Assembly: GCA_022385805.1 (NCBI GenBank)
Contig: MU277689.1
Coordinates: 293,357 to 357,356 of the forward strand
Length of the DNA: 64,000 bases
Direction: 5' to 3'
Origin: Pilatotrama ljubarskyi
Lineage: Eukaryota > Basidiomycota > Agaricomycetes > Polyporales > Polyporaceae
Under the pieces are notes generated by a model, which saw nothing but the letters and a program-made list of their open reading frames with translations, did no database searches and was not told the DNA's origin. Numbering within the stretch: position 1 is the first letter of the stretch; each line of letters begins with the position of its first letter. The translations under genes were made by a program, and so were the position numbers. Below are positions 24,907-36,968 of this stretch, one piece after another.

Positions 24907-26786
24907 CTAGGTATGCCTGGCCTCCTTAGCGGTAGGAGAGTCTGGCGAGAGTGTGGCTGGTGCGACTTTGGCCTGCGCCGGCTTCTGGGACTCCGGGGTG
25001 CGACTGTTGAAAGCGGTCGTGATTCGAAGCTGGGCAGGACTAGATGGAGGTGTCGCCGCTTGGACTTCTGACGTGCGAGGGTTCAAACCGGCGTGAGTGA
25101 TCCTGCGGACGAAGTCGCTTCTCTTCTTCATCGCCTCCACGATTTGTTCCACGTCCACTATCGATTCGTCCGGGGGAAGGTCGCGCAAGGCCTTCTCAAG
25201 GAGCGCGATGACGAATTCGTGAATGTTGTGATATTCGTACCCCTCGAATTCGTACGCGTTCAACAGGAGGCTCAACCATTGGCGCAGCGCGGGTTTGAGC
25301 GGATCGAAATAGGGGTGGACATGGCATAGGACGAGCGTCTCAAACAGCTCGCTCCTCTCAAACAGCCGCTTCTTGTTCCATGCAATCACCTCCAGGGTGC
25401 CGTCGAAGAAGCAGTAGACGACGTGGCGCAGTTCCGCCACCTGTTCGCGGTCGCGCTCAGGCTGCGTGTCGAGGTCGCCAGAGAGTTCCTTCCGTCGATT
25501 GCCGCCTGGTCCCGAGCGCGTCAGGGAGAGGTAGAGCAAGACCCAGAAGAAGGACTCCATGTCATGAATCGCGTCGTGTACGACAACCCTGGACTGCACC
25601 AAACCGCCCAAGCCATACCGATCTGGTTGGATAGAGCCCTCGTTGAGTATGAAGGCGCTAGCATAGGGAGGGGTACCCTGGAACGCGTGTCAAGGGTAAT
25701 ACCAACGATAGCAGGTTAGCAGTCACGCACGGAGCGGGGCGTTCGTTTCGGATTGGCCTCGGAAACGAGGGGAGGTGTCTACAGTGACATCAACCTTTGA
25801 TAATAACCGAGGCGATATTGATGACGTACCAGCAGCGCTGTGTTCCACCCGAGGACCTCCGGCGTGTGGAGGCTGCCTTCCGGCAGTGCCAGCCCATATT
25901 CATTGTGGTACTGTAACGCAGCGCCGATGTAACGTTTGATGATGAACCCATAGTCTGCCAGGTCCTTCGGATCTTTGACTTTCATCCGGAGCATGGTGTA
26001 ATGAGCAGCGCGCTGCACCGTTGCTTCGTCGACTTCCTTCAACTGACTTAAAGGGTGATTGCCGCTGGGAGGGAGAAAGGCGGTGTCGATCTCCTGGAAT
26101 GGTATCCTGCGCTCTGACACTGGCCGGATCCGCTTCGCATGGTCAAAGTCGATGAGGCACCCTCGAATGTCCTGACTTGGAGCATGCAAGCTCGCCTTAT
26201 CGTGCTTCGGCACGATTTGCAAGGCTGATATCTCGTTGAAGGACCCCATGTCTGTATAGATTGATGACGTGTCGATGAGTTGGTTCAGGCGGATGAGTGG
26301 CGCATGATTATCGCTCGAAGCTGACACGTACCGCGAACGCCATGCAATAGGAACTGAATCACCTCCCGCAAGGTGGCGAAGAATCTGACAGAGCAACCAA
26401 ACACAGCTTGAGGACGACTCGCATAGTACGGGTAACTTACGCTTCTGCGGTTGGGTCGCACCCGGCCCGGCCATAATGATATATCGCGCCACGACGCGAA
26501 TGTCATCCTCAGTGACGAGTGAGACATGCAGCCGCTCGTCCGCCTCCGCGTCAGAGTCCGCATTCATCTTCAGCCTAGAGGCTGCAGCGCCTCTTTGCGG
26601 CGGTGCTGGCACGGAGTTCAGACCCCTCTATATGAGAGTATCAGTGCTGTCGATTTCGCCACTGATCTTTACGGTCTCGTGGCAACTTTGCGTCTGGCCG
26701 ATGTACTGTGCGTCTGGACCGGGCGAGGCAGCGCTGATGCCCTGAAACTCCTCATACAGTACTACAAGGCGATCGCCAGCCTATAA
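24907..26786 (-). pseudogene. Fungal-type (FunK1-like) protein kinase relic, 5'-truncated
   Basis: The C-terminal exon (24907 to about 25665) reads GTPPYASAFILNEGS, then HDAIHDMESFFWVLLYLSL, the conserved fungal-kinase C-lobe. The preceding exon carries the metal-binding motif as CLIDFDHAKR. Where other members have HRDIS before it, this copy reads FNEISALQIV, so catalytic Asp is Glu and the His-Arg pair is lost. Further upstream the frame AGDRLVVLYEEFQGISA runs in the right register, but an in-frame TAG falls at about 26634 unless it is an intron acceptor. The N-lobe, with the ATP-binding Lys, is absent; repeat copy B begins there instead. The C-terminal tail is Pro/Ser-rich. I read it as a truncated, probably inactive copy, though a shortened expressed pseudokinase is possible. 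Confidence 0.6.
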
Positions 26787-26842
26787 CTACAGTTTCCCGG
26801 AACCATCACAATGCAACACCACCGACGGAATGCGCATGCAGC

Positions 26843-28665
26843 ACTTCCTGGCGGTGGGTTCCCCGGCGGCGATGGCCCGTCTTCGGTGAGCGGTCGGCAT
26901 CGCGCTCAGCCTCCTTCAGCCACACGACGTCATCATCTCGGGCCTCTTGCGCGATAACCACCTCCTCAGGCCTCAAGTACTTCGGCTTGTCGTGCACACG
27001 CCCTGGCTTGAACATGTACCCGCGAAATCCTACACTGGGTCTGCACTGGCCACTGAGCAACTCTCCGCTGCACGTGTCCCGACTCGTCTCCATATCTCAG
27101 ACCTTGCTGTTGTAGTGCGATTACAAAGACTGGCGAGGAGGCACTACTACTACTGGTACTTTGCTCCAATGGCTTGGACCGGAGCGTGATCGAAAACTTG
27201 AAGGTGCACCTCCGGCGGAAGAGGAAGGTGGAAGCACGGGGGCGGGAGCGGATGATACAATTGCGGGGTCAGTCGCAGGTCATGAGTAGGCCATCGGACG
27301 CTTTTGGCGTTCGAGTGCGGGGTGCGGGAGCTCTGGGTGGTGGCTGTATACTACGTGGGCGTTGCGCACTGCGCACGCAAGCCATCCCGAGCTGTACATA
27401 GAGGACCACTCTGCCATAGAAGCGTACAACGTGAGTGCCACCGAGCCATCTGCGGAGCTGAGGTGGGCGTCGTTAATCGCTAGGCTGCGATCGACAACGA
27501 GGGACAGGACGAGTGCGAGTTCACGTGTCATACGACCATCGCCAACGAGCTTTCCCCATCATCGTCTTGCAACCCAGGAAGACTCAGCCTGGGTGCCTCA
27601 GGTGTACCCCCTATAGAGCGCGGGAGGTTGCTGACCACCCACCACGACGCTGTCTGCTCTACGGTTTCGGCAGCAATGAGAGACAGACCGGTCGAGGCGA
27701 CAACGTCAACGCCAAGGTCGCTAGAAACGAAGCCCAGATCTTCCATCTTCCGTCCCTGACGGAGACGACGTCCGCTCTTATGACTTCTTATGAGCACCGC
27801 CGGGTAACGGCAATTAAGGCGGCTCGCGATCGAGAGCTGCGAGGGGCACCGGCTTCGAAGTTCACACAGGAGAGTAAGTTCAGATGGCCAGCGGCGAAGA
27901 GCGAACAGCGAACAGCGCACACGACAGGACGTTCCCACCGAGGACAATGGTCGTTGTATCAAGCCAAGTACGCCGGGATGCGTCTAAGACAGGACACAGG
28001 TCCGTCTATCCACCCAGAGAAGAGACCGCCAGACCTCACGATAGCCCGGAGGACGTTACGATGAGGGACCTTGGAAGGCCGCACGACAGAATAGACTGAA
28101 TAGCGTGGTGATATCTAATCTTCTCGCCGCGCAGCAGACCACGAGTCGTCGAATACGAAGGCTGATAGCGCGAAGCGAAGAGCCAATTGTACTGGTATGC
28201 GCTCCGGCACAATTCGCCCTCCAAGCATCCATGCCAGGAGATCCATAGAGGCAATGTCATTTTCGCCAGCGAAGCGAAGGAACTTCGCCGAGGAATCCAG
28301 ATATCCGGCGGAGGGCGAGCAGATGACCTCGGCGAAGGCGCCCACAGGCTGTAGCGTAGCCACCGTGATAGATTGCGTGGGATGCTATACCAGCTCACGA
28401 GGCCACGCTCGTCTGCTCGAGCTGCCGCTCGAAGCTGCATGAGGCATCAGACTTCAGCCTCTGGGACCTGAGAGACGGTCAGAGGAGGCCTCCGAGCCTC
28501 TCCTTGGAAGGCAGGATACGTCGAGTATTCGAGATACGTCGACTCGTCGAGCGAGGCACCTTCAGTACGCTCTACGCTCTGCGCATCTTGCGGCGCATAC
28601 GCGTGCCCGCATTCCGAAACCTAGGAGGTGATGATACCGTTAACGCGACGCCTGCAGGCAAGACG
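26843..28665. repeat. Direct repeat copy B (~1.8 kb)
   Basis: This is the second copy of the element at 22848-24645, same orientation, about 4 kb downstream. The best matches lie at 26857-26950, 27208-27290, 27490-27560, 27690-28110 and 28270-28450. Its minus strand retains a somewhat longer decayed frame (26806-27093) with the segment RGYMFKPGRVHDKPKYLRPE and following acidic residues. The corresponding part of copy A is frameshifted. An ATG-initiated frame MATLQPVGAFAE starts at 28363 (-). No intact gene product can be assembled from either copy. Confidence 0.75.
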
Positions 28666-30825
28666 GACATAGGAGGCTCCGATTTAGAGACGATGATACC
28701 ACGACACAGTCACAGCTCACGCTTGCCGCCGTTAACGTTCCCGCCAGCACGGGTCGGGCTTACGCGTGCCACGCCAGTGCAAATACAGTACACTACTCTC
28801 GAGATACAGCAGCCAAATCCTGAGCCTCGCCGTGGGGCTTCAGGTGACACAGGGGCGAGCGGTTGGCTGGAGCAGGGCTGGTGGGCGATCGGGACTCGGT
28901 CCTGGTCCTGTCCTGGTTGGGGAGCGGCTCCGCTACAGCCCCCGCGCTAGCGCGATATGGGAGCGAGCGTGCACCGCTGCCCGGGGCCCCAGGGTATGGC
29001 GCCATGGCGTGCTAGCGAGTCGACGTCGTGCAAAGTTCATCGCGCATGGATAGCGTTAGGATTGGCACCGCGAGGCTAGGCCCGGCCGGCGGATACATAA
29101 GCACTCTATGTGCAGCTGTCAGGAGGTCGGGCTTCGCGAATGCGTACTCGTCGCGGCGACCTCGGATTGCGCCTGCGGGCAGGCAGCTCAATACGTCCTG
29201 GGCATGGGCCAGATCTGGTGCTTCTACGGCCAGAGCTGGAGTGCTGGGTGGGAGGTTTCCCGCGGTGGGTTCTTGGGTCTGATATGCGCTGGATGATAGG
29301 TGTGCGCAGCCGTAGCTGGGTGGAGTAGACATTGTTTGCACGGACAGAGGGATGGTTGTCGGATCGATCTGGTGCTGTAGCCGTGTGGGGACAATGAGGG
29401 CCCGCCTTCGCTGCCAGGCGTATCCGGAACACAAGGAGACGACTCTGTCGCCCTTGCAACAATGTCGTGATAGACACAATGAGGGAGACGTTCGGCGGCT
29501 GCCGCCGTGCACTATGAACGAGATAGAGGCGTGTCTAGATCCTCGATACGGGCAGGTGTGTACGTACACGAGTGAACGTCGAGCGGATCGGGAGCGAAAG
29601 ACTCGAGTCTCGCATGATCGGACCTACGCACGACGGCCTGGGAACCGCAAGTTGTGATCTCGGTATCCGGAGCGACATGAGACGGAGGAAGGGTCGCGAT
29701 AGGCGTGTAGGGTTCTGTTCTTCGTCTCCAGACAAGCCAGAGGAACACCGCCTGACCGCGGGTGGTCGAGCGGGGAAAATCAGACAGGTGAGCGGTGGTG
29801 GGGTGACGTGCACGGTATAATGAAATTTTGATGGGAGGCGACGGTGGACGACCCTGGATGGACGCGGAGACTGACGACAGATGTCTGATGGGCCCATCGG
29901 ATGAGGCCGACACCCGATGCAACTCGGAAGCGGATCTGGGGTTGCGGATTCGCGGAGACACGGCCCAAGCTCTCGAGCCCACCCAGCCAAGAGAAGCGGA
30001 CAGAACGGCTCAGGAGGCCGGATGCGGGGTGTCTGGCACGGGGGCTGGGACCGTCGAGCCTGCGTTTGCGGGGAGGCTGCCTGCCACGGGCTGGCAGAGT
30101 TCTGATCTGGCCATGGGCAGGCGGATGGCGCACGGTGCAGTGCACGGTCTTCGCTTGCATCAGAATCGCGGAGTCGAACGCACGGCTGTCAGGCAGGAAA
30201 GGGGACAAACCACGGGCCGCCTCGTGGCTCTCGGACGCACTCCACCAGCACAAGCGTATCGCAATTTAGGCGCCAGGCAGATCCCGGCCGGTGCGCAACC
30301 GTGGGCCGTGCGAAAATTAACGGTTTCTTCCGAAGTTGCCGTTACCCGGTGTAACGCTGACGTGTGCGGCGAGCAATTTTCTCTTGTTCTTCATTGGGTG
30401 AACCGTGACCCCTTGGTGCGCTTTCCGCCGAGGGTTAATTCAGCGACGTTGGGGGACTTGAAGGAGGCACTGGGAGACAGACGAGTACACACCGGCTTTG
30501 AGGTTGTTTGCACTCGTTCTTGGTCCAACAACAGTCCACAGTGTGGTTGGTTCGAGTGGCCTTTCATGGCCAAATATGGTCAAAAGCCTTCAAAAGCGAG
30601 CGTGACAAGCGAGGAACGTTACGCGGTGGCCAAACAAGACCATCCGGTACATGCGCAGACGCAGCTGCCAAAGCGGGCGGCGGAGTATGGATGTGGCTTC
30701 TGGCGCTGTGTGGATCTCCGAGATGGACCGACGGTGGCTCACTGGCTCGCCGCCGTAGCGGAGTTCAAAGCTTATCCCAATGGAGACGAGTGAAAAGACT
30801 GCTCGCCTCCGGGCACCGCATATAC
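28666..30825. other. Region without a supported gene; holds one 321-codon open frame
   Basis: About 2.2 kb upstream of the PNRC-like gene. One ATG frame runs 29828-30793 on the plus strand (321 codons), with no motif, an odd Gly/Arg/Thr-rich composition and competing frames on the other strand. Without transcript or homology support I do not call it a gene. It could also lie in a long 5' leader of the next gene. Confidence 0.4.
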
Positions 30826-30828
30826 CAA

Positions 30829-30943
30829 CCTCCCCTTTTCTCGCCGCCTCGTTTTCCATCTTCCTCCCCGTTCCCCCCGTCGCCGCGCCCCTCGCCGCCA
30901 TTCCGGCCCTCATTCTCCCCTCTCTTCACCGTCGACAACAACA
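30829..30943 (+). promoter_or_regulatory. C/T-rich core promoter and leader
   Basis: About 110 bases just upstream of ATG 30944 are almost entirely pyrimidine on the coding strand and end in CGTCGACAACAACA before the ATG, a good fungal initiation context. The assignment is inferred from composition and position. Confidence 0.45.
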
Positions 30944-32369
30944 ATGATAGCTGTACAGAAGCCCCCAACAATGTTCTCCTCGCCAACGCTGCGTCCCACG
31001 CACTCTCGACACCCTTCAGCGCCCGTCGTAGTACGGCCTTCGCACACCCCAGGCGTTCTCAACATCGCAAAGCCTGCACAACCATCCCCTCGGGCTCAGC
31101 ATGCGCAGGCCCAAACGCGTGCACCCCGTTCGCCTCCCAAGGCTAAGCAGCAACAGCGTTCCCCCCAGCCTGCACCGGCTCAGGTTGCGTCCGTTGAGAA
31201 GCCGAAGTCCTCTACGACCTCCCCTCCCAAGGCTGAGCAGCCCTCGGCCGCGGGGGACAAGTCCACACGAGGGCGCAAGCAGAGCAAGCAGTTGAAGGAT
31301 GCCCGCCGCAGGTCAGTCATCCGCTCAATCTCGGAGTTTAGCGCTCGTCGACTCACAGTTGAGACCGATCATGCCTTACAGGGGCACTTCTGTATCCCCC
31401 TCCGATGCCGCCGCGCGGCGACACGCCCACCAACCTTCTCCCCCTCCTGCCAGGATACCCTCGCCAAAGGCGTCTTCCGCTCCTCGAGCAGAGGTCCCTC
31501 GAGCGCAGCCCGATAACTCGACCTCGATGACCGATCCATTCGCCGACGACACGGATGCTCCCGCCCAGCAGCAGAAGGCGGATTCGAAGGCATTCTGCTC
31601 GCCTCCGAAGCTCGCCTCGCAGCCCTCGGGCAAGTTGGCTCGCCGGCGCCAGGCCAGCGCACAGGTGCTGGATTCGCCCACGCCCAAGCTGCCTTCCCGC
31701 CGTAAGGAGAAGCCCACCAGGGCTTCCCGCAACGGCGAGAATGCCGCCCTTTTGCAGCCGGCGTTCATGCCCAGTGCTCGCCCGCCAGCCCGTCGGGCGA
31801 GCACCGACATGACGGTGTCGCGCATAAGCTCGTTCCCCATCTGTGACGACTCGTCCGACTTTGGTGATGATAGCGACGTTACTCCCCCGACGACCCCCGT
31901 CCGTGAGGTCGCGACGGTGCCCGCTAAGCAAGGCGTGAAGGGTACGTGGCAGCAGGAAGCGTTCTTGTTCGAGGACGCTCCCCGCACTGCCCCGCTTGCA
32001 TCGACGTTTGGATTCCCCTTCGCCGGTGTCAACCCCTGTGCTACTCCCACCCCTGCTCAGCGCCGCCGCAACCACCGCCGTGTCCCCAGCGAGGGTATGT
32101 TTGCCATGTCCACGGATGAGGAGTCGCCGTCGTCTTCGACGTCGGACCTCTTCGACACGCTCCCCGCTCACCGTCGCACCCCGGTGGCGATCCCCCGCCA
32201 CCGCTGCCCGACTGACCCTTATGGCGGTAGCTCACCCGCGTCCTTCTCCGCATCTGCTGTCGAGCATCAAACCTCGTCGTCTGCCCCCGTCGCTGGCTAT
32301 TTTGCAGGCTCGGTCTTCCAAAACTCGCCCAGTCCTGACGACCTCCCCGCGCCTTCGTTCGCGGTGTAA
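30944..32369 (+). CDS. Disordered protein with PNRC/Edc1-like C-terminal motif (putative decapping activator)
   Basis: Exons 30944-31311 and 31382-32369 join in phase to give 451 residues. The protein is almost wholly low-complexity (Pro, Ser, Ala, Arg), with blocks such as TDPFADDTDA and GTWQQEAFLFEDAP. The last residues contain GSVFQNSPSPDDLPAPSF. This matches the pattern of the PNRC/Edc1 family (F-x-x-S-P-x-P-x-x-L-P-x-P-x-F), a short linear motif that binds the Dcp1 EVH1 domain and stimulates mRNA decapping. On that basis I suggest a decapping cofactor in the cytoplasm or P-bodies. Only the motif supports this; the rest of the chain is too simple to classify. It is followed by a very long pyrimidine-rich region that may be its 3' UTR. 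Confidence 0.7.
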
Positions 32370-35300
32370 GTGTATCATAGCACCATAGAACTCGAAGTGT
32401 ATAGGTCAGTTGCCAGTTCATTGCCCCCGCGTTGAACCAAGTGCTGACGGGGTCGGATAGCCCAGACTAATCGGCCCCTAGACGCTGCCAATCCCTCGCT
32501 GATTACGATAAAATACGCCACTTGAAGCCCGCGTCGATCGCCTAATGTGACTCTACCCGCCACGCTACCAACTATCCCCCTCCCCACCGTCGATCTGGTG
32601 CTGCGGCGCTGTATCGATGGCGAGGACGCGCTGGTCGTAACATTATTTCCTCATATCATTATTCTTCGACGTCGACTTCGTTTTATCATCATATCGGCTT
32701 CCCTGGCAACATCTGGGCTTTCGATTCCTCTGGGCTTACTCTCGACTTCCTCCACCTCGGCAATCACCCCGTCTACCGGCTACATCGATTCAGGACAACC
32801 TCGCTCCCCCCCTCCACATAGATACCCCGCCTATTGCTGGGTCAGCCGTCGGCGCTGGCATTCATACCCCATCGTCGGTGGCGCGAGGCCGTCTTGTCTG
32901 TGACATCGTCGCGGACGGGACGGCCACCCATTCCGATCCTTCCGTGTATATTCTACTCGACTCGACCCGGCTCAACTTCTCGTCAATTGTGTCAGTACCT
33001 CAGCAAGTGCATGCTCTCGCATCTTCCCCCCGCATCGCATTTCTCCTCTTCCCTCCTCCGCCACTCTGCTCCACCCGGACGGCCGCCGACATTCATAGGC
33101 GCACCCCTCCGGCGTTGTACAACAGGCGATATAGACGAGCACCCACCGACAAAACCGCAAAGAAGAAAACCCTCGGCTATATGGTCGGCTGGAAGGCCGA
33201 TCTGCGTATTTATATCTCCTCCCCCTGGGTCGCATTGGCGGGACGATCTTCACGGGTTCGCCCGGGGGCTAGTGTCTGTCTTCCCTTCTTGGCTGGTCGT
33301 TCCCCGTGTCCTCTCTTGGGTTTTGGGACATTCTTATTGGTTGTTTATCCTTTTTTTCCGGGTATCGTACTGTAGCCTGGCGCCCTTTGTCTTTTTCCTG
33401 GCGTTAGAGATATGTCCGCTTGTTCCGCCTTTTCACGATTACCTTTACGATCTAGCACGCCTTTCCCTTCTCATTTTTTCCGTTCTTCCCCACCCGCACG
33501 ATTTTATGCGTCCCCTTACTTCTTGGCGTGTTGCCGCATAGTGTATCAATATCACATCCCCGTCATCATCGCCAACCCCGTTCGCATTTCTCTTGTGCAC
33601 TAGTATCCACATCGGCAGCTGACTGCCGCAGTTACACTGCCGCAGCGGCTGACCGTCTACTATAATATTTGCTCGATATTGTTCATCTTCCCGTTCCCTT
33701 CCGACCCCTCCCCCCTCCTGTTTTCTCGTATCCTTCCCGGCACTGTGGCATAGCGGATTCCGGGGGTTGGTGTACGTTGTTGGCTTTGCTCGTGAGTGCT
33801 CTATCTCCATGACATAAGAAAATCCGTGCTGAACCTCGCCGCTTTACAGTTTCGCATGTGTCTATACTCGCACCGCATACCCAACCACCTCCCGTTCCCC
33901 TTGATATCCCTTGCCCCTCTGGTAATCGCCGACACCGTCGTCTTTCCTCCGATCGACGGCGTCCAGTGTACATAGTCGGCGGCTCCCAGTGCTCCGTTTC
34001 CGCCCGCGCCTAGGCTCGCTCTCGCCAGGCTGCTACCCCACACTCCCTCCCCGACGCTCGTTGCCTGATCTGTCCATTTGTCTCATATATCGACCACATA
34101 GAAATGTGAAATGTGTTCAAGTTCTTCCCCGTCCGGTCCCGATTACCGCCCGACGTCCGCCGCCCTGGCTTCCTCTCTATTCGCGCTCGCTGTTCGCTTT
34201 CTGCTCAGTCTCGTTCTGTCCGCCTCCGCATCGCATCGTGTCCTGTCGCAAGCTCACATTATCCTCGTCCGCCGTCGCTGCATTTGTACAACATCACACG
34301 CATCATCCCCCCGTCGTCTTCGTCCATCTTCGCCGCAACTGCACCCGCATTGTACCAACAGCGCATCGTTTCCTTCGACCTCCACATCGGCGTTGTGCAA
34401 CGTCGCAACGGCAATGGCACCGCCTCTGGCCCATCGTCACCCTTCATCTCGCCGTCCGACACCGTCTTCTCTGGAGTCGACGTCGGCGATTCCTATGCCG
34501 TCATCCCTCGTCTCTCCGATATGCAAACACGATCATGATATGCGGGCGGATGCTCTCAAAATGGATCTCGTCGTTCGTCGGTCGGCAGCGGTTGGGTGGC
34601 TGGGATGCCGGAGGCTGACTCGGACTCGTGCCCGGATTGGACTGGACTAATTGACCTTACCGACCTGTGCTGTGTATGCGGCGCTGGGAGGCGGAGCGGC
34701 GTGTGTTGGGCATTCGGGAGCGGCGCCGACGAAGACGAATCGAACTCAAACTGTATGGTGTTGTATGATGCTGTATGTTTCCCTCTCCCCTTTTCAGAGA
34801 CGTGGCGGGGCTTGGCGGCGGCGGCCTGCGAGCTTCGCTGCTGCGGTCCGCGACAGACTCTCTAGGCTTTTTGCATGTATGAACGAGTATGAGAATATGA
34901 ATGAATGCTAGGATTGTTGTTTATATGTACATTGTGGCGCGCGCGAATGGCATGCGAGAGCTACCTCTATTGGTCGTAACTTTGGGCGTGAGTGGATGAA
35001 CGCCTGGAACGACTTTTCGGAGGCACGTGCGTTGGGTATCTCAGCGCAGACCGAGGATCCTGCAGAGCCCGACGACGACGGCATGTTCCCGACTCTGTAA
35101 TCCAGAAGGAACGAGTGGCTCATCAGGACAAAGGAACAAAGGCGTGTGGCGCTTTGTGGGTCCGTCTGGCAGTGCCAGCTTACGAGCCGAGGTCCCCGAA
35201 ATGAGCGCCTATGGTTGTTCCTTTGTTGACCTCCTACCACGTCCATGGAGACGACTGTGCTCGTGTGGACACATTGACACAGACTGACACACCTCGATTC

Positions 35301-35413
35301 GCTTCTGCAATATACCCTTCGGTAATTCGTAACGAGCGGCCCGGAGCAACGTCGGTTCTGTTCCCCAACCTACCCGCAGTGCGACTTGAGCATCCTGGTT
35401 GTGATCTGCGCAC
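32370..35413. other. Long pyrimidine-rich non-coding stretch
   Basis: From 32370 to about 34560 the plus strand is strongly C+T-biased and has many stops in most frames. The longest frames are low-complexity (32834-33541, 33989-34618) with no motif. A T/A-rich tail with repeated ATGAA near 34880-34930 may mark a transcript end. This could be a very long 3' UTR of the PNRC-like gene or a separate non-coding RNA. 34930-35413 should include the promoter of the following kinase gene. Confidence 0.45.
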
Positions 35414-36613
35414 ATGGCGTCGTCGGACTTCCTGTGGTCGTTTTCCGTCTGTGACATATATCAAGTGACGCACAAGCTACACCACGGGGCAATAAGTACG
35501 TCCACCCAAGTGCAGAGCCCAACACCGGGACGTGTCGCTGAGAACGATGGTGCACAGCCCAAGTAATGCGAGCGTTCAATATCTTGACGGGATGCGAGGT
35601 CGCCATCAAGATGGAGCTCCGTAACAACTCGAGCAAGTTTATTAGCGTGCTGCAGCTCGAGGCTGCGATGTACAAGATGATCCCCATCGGCACTGAGGGT
35701 TTCCCGCGGATACACTACGCGGGCCCGGACGCGAACCACTACGTCCTCGTCATGGACAAACTGGGGCCCAACTTGGCAGCCTTGCGCAAACTCTGCCGTG
35801 GCCAGTTTTCTTTACGGACGATCTGCATGCTGGCAGAACAGATGGTTCGTGTTCAAGAGACAATTTTCTACACTGTGGGCACTCTGCTCACTGATCGCTA
35901 TGCAGCTCAACAGGCTAGAGTTCTTGCACTCCAGGGGCATTGTGTCCTGTGACGTCAAGCCGCACAACTTCGCCATGGGCTCTGATCAGAACGCCGACAT
36001 CGTGTACTTACTCGACTTTGAGCATTCCAGACTCTACGTCGATCCCTCCACTAGCCTGCACGTCCCTTTCCGGACAGAGCGGCATGCCACAGGGACCATA
36101 CGCTATGCAAGCCTCGCTGCTCATCGTCGCCATCGTGCGTTCTTGCTTTGATTCACTGCAGTTCCCAACGCTAACCTCTAGCCATATCACTTGGTTGCAG
36201 AAGTGTCGAGGCGAGATGACATCGAGTCTCTCCTCTACGTCTTTCTCGAGTTCCATCACGGCAAACTGCCTTGGAGCTACCTGAGACTGGATCCCGACGC
36301 TGGCTCAAAGTGGCTCGAGCCGATCGTCAACATGAAAGCCGGGCCTGTCCTTCGCGACTTGATCTCGCATTCGCCCATTGAATTCGCAGAGTACTATGCG
36401 CACTGCAGCGCCCTGGAATTCGGCCAGGAACCTGACTATGAACTGTTGAGAGGCCTGTTCCGTAAGAGAATGGAGGCAGAAGGATGGGTATACGACTGGA
36501 AATTCGACTGGGCGGACGGGGCCGTCACTGAGAAGGGTACGCTCATTCCAGACGAGTATATCGCCGATATGAGGTTTGTTGTCGAGAAGGAGTGGAATCC
36601 ACTCACGATGTAG
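35414..36613 (+). CDS. Casein-kinase-1-like protein kinase, cassette copy 1
   Basis: 336 residues from exons 35414-35495, 35558-35844, 35906-36134 and 36201-36613, all in phase. CK1 landmarks in order: a degenerate Gly-loop in KLHHGAITQV; VAIKMELR with the ATP-binding Lys; the alphaC Glu in LQLEAAMYKM; and a catalytic loop VSCDVKPHNFAMG, where CK1 normally has HRDIKPxNFLMG. DFG is changed to DFE in LLDFEHSRLY. The CK1-specific ATGTIRYASLAAH and SRRDDIESLLYVFLEFHHG are well kept. Lys, Glu, catalytic Asp and metal-binding Asp are all present, so activity is possible despite the changes. A paralogue with the same exon plan lies at 42929-44129. The HAD-like gene follows 355 bases downstream on the same strand in both copies. 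Confidence 0.85.
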
Positions 36614-36968
36614 ACTGGGCGTTTCATATCTGACGAATACGATACGTTGTGTTGCTCGTAAACTAGAGGTCAAATCCGTTCAGGCTCTTCATCACGACTT
36701 GAAGCTCTACCCTTACATATACGGTATAACTATGCAACTACTTGTTCGTGCCGTTCGGTCGACTTTTCAAGGTGTTGTGCAAGGTTCCCACGCCATCGTC
36801 CAAACGCACCCCGTTCAGATACTTATTGAAATTCAGATCTTCAAACTCACAATCAATGCTTCCAGCGAGTTGGACTCTAGTGGACCTGCCTTAGTTACGT
36901 TGTGGCCCATTTCGCAACTTCACCAGCTCTGGCAGCACCGATCAGGAGAATTTCCAAGGGGCTCTCAT

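Noticed and set aside
34912..35098. Plus-strand frame ending with a protein-like peptide (MNAWNDFSEARALG..)
   Set aside because: Lacks an upstream exon or ATG context and overlaps an antisense frame; may be chance or a relic.
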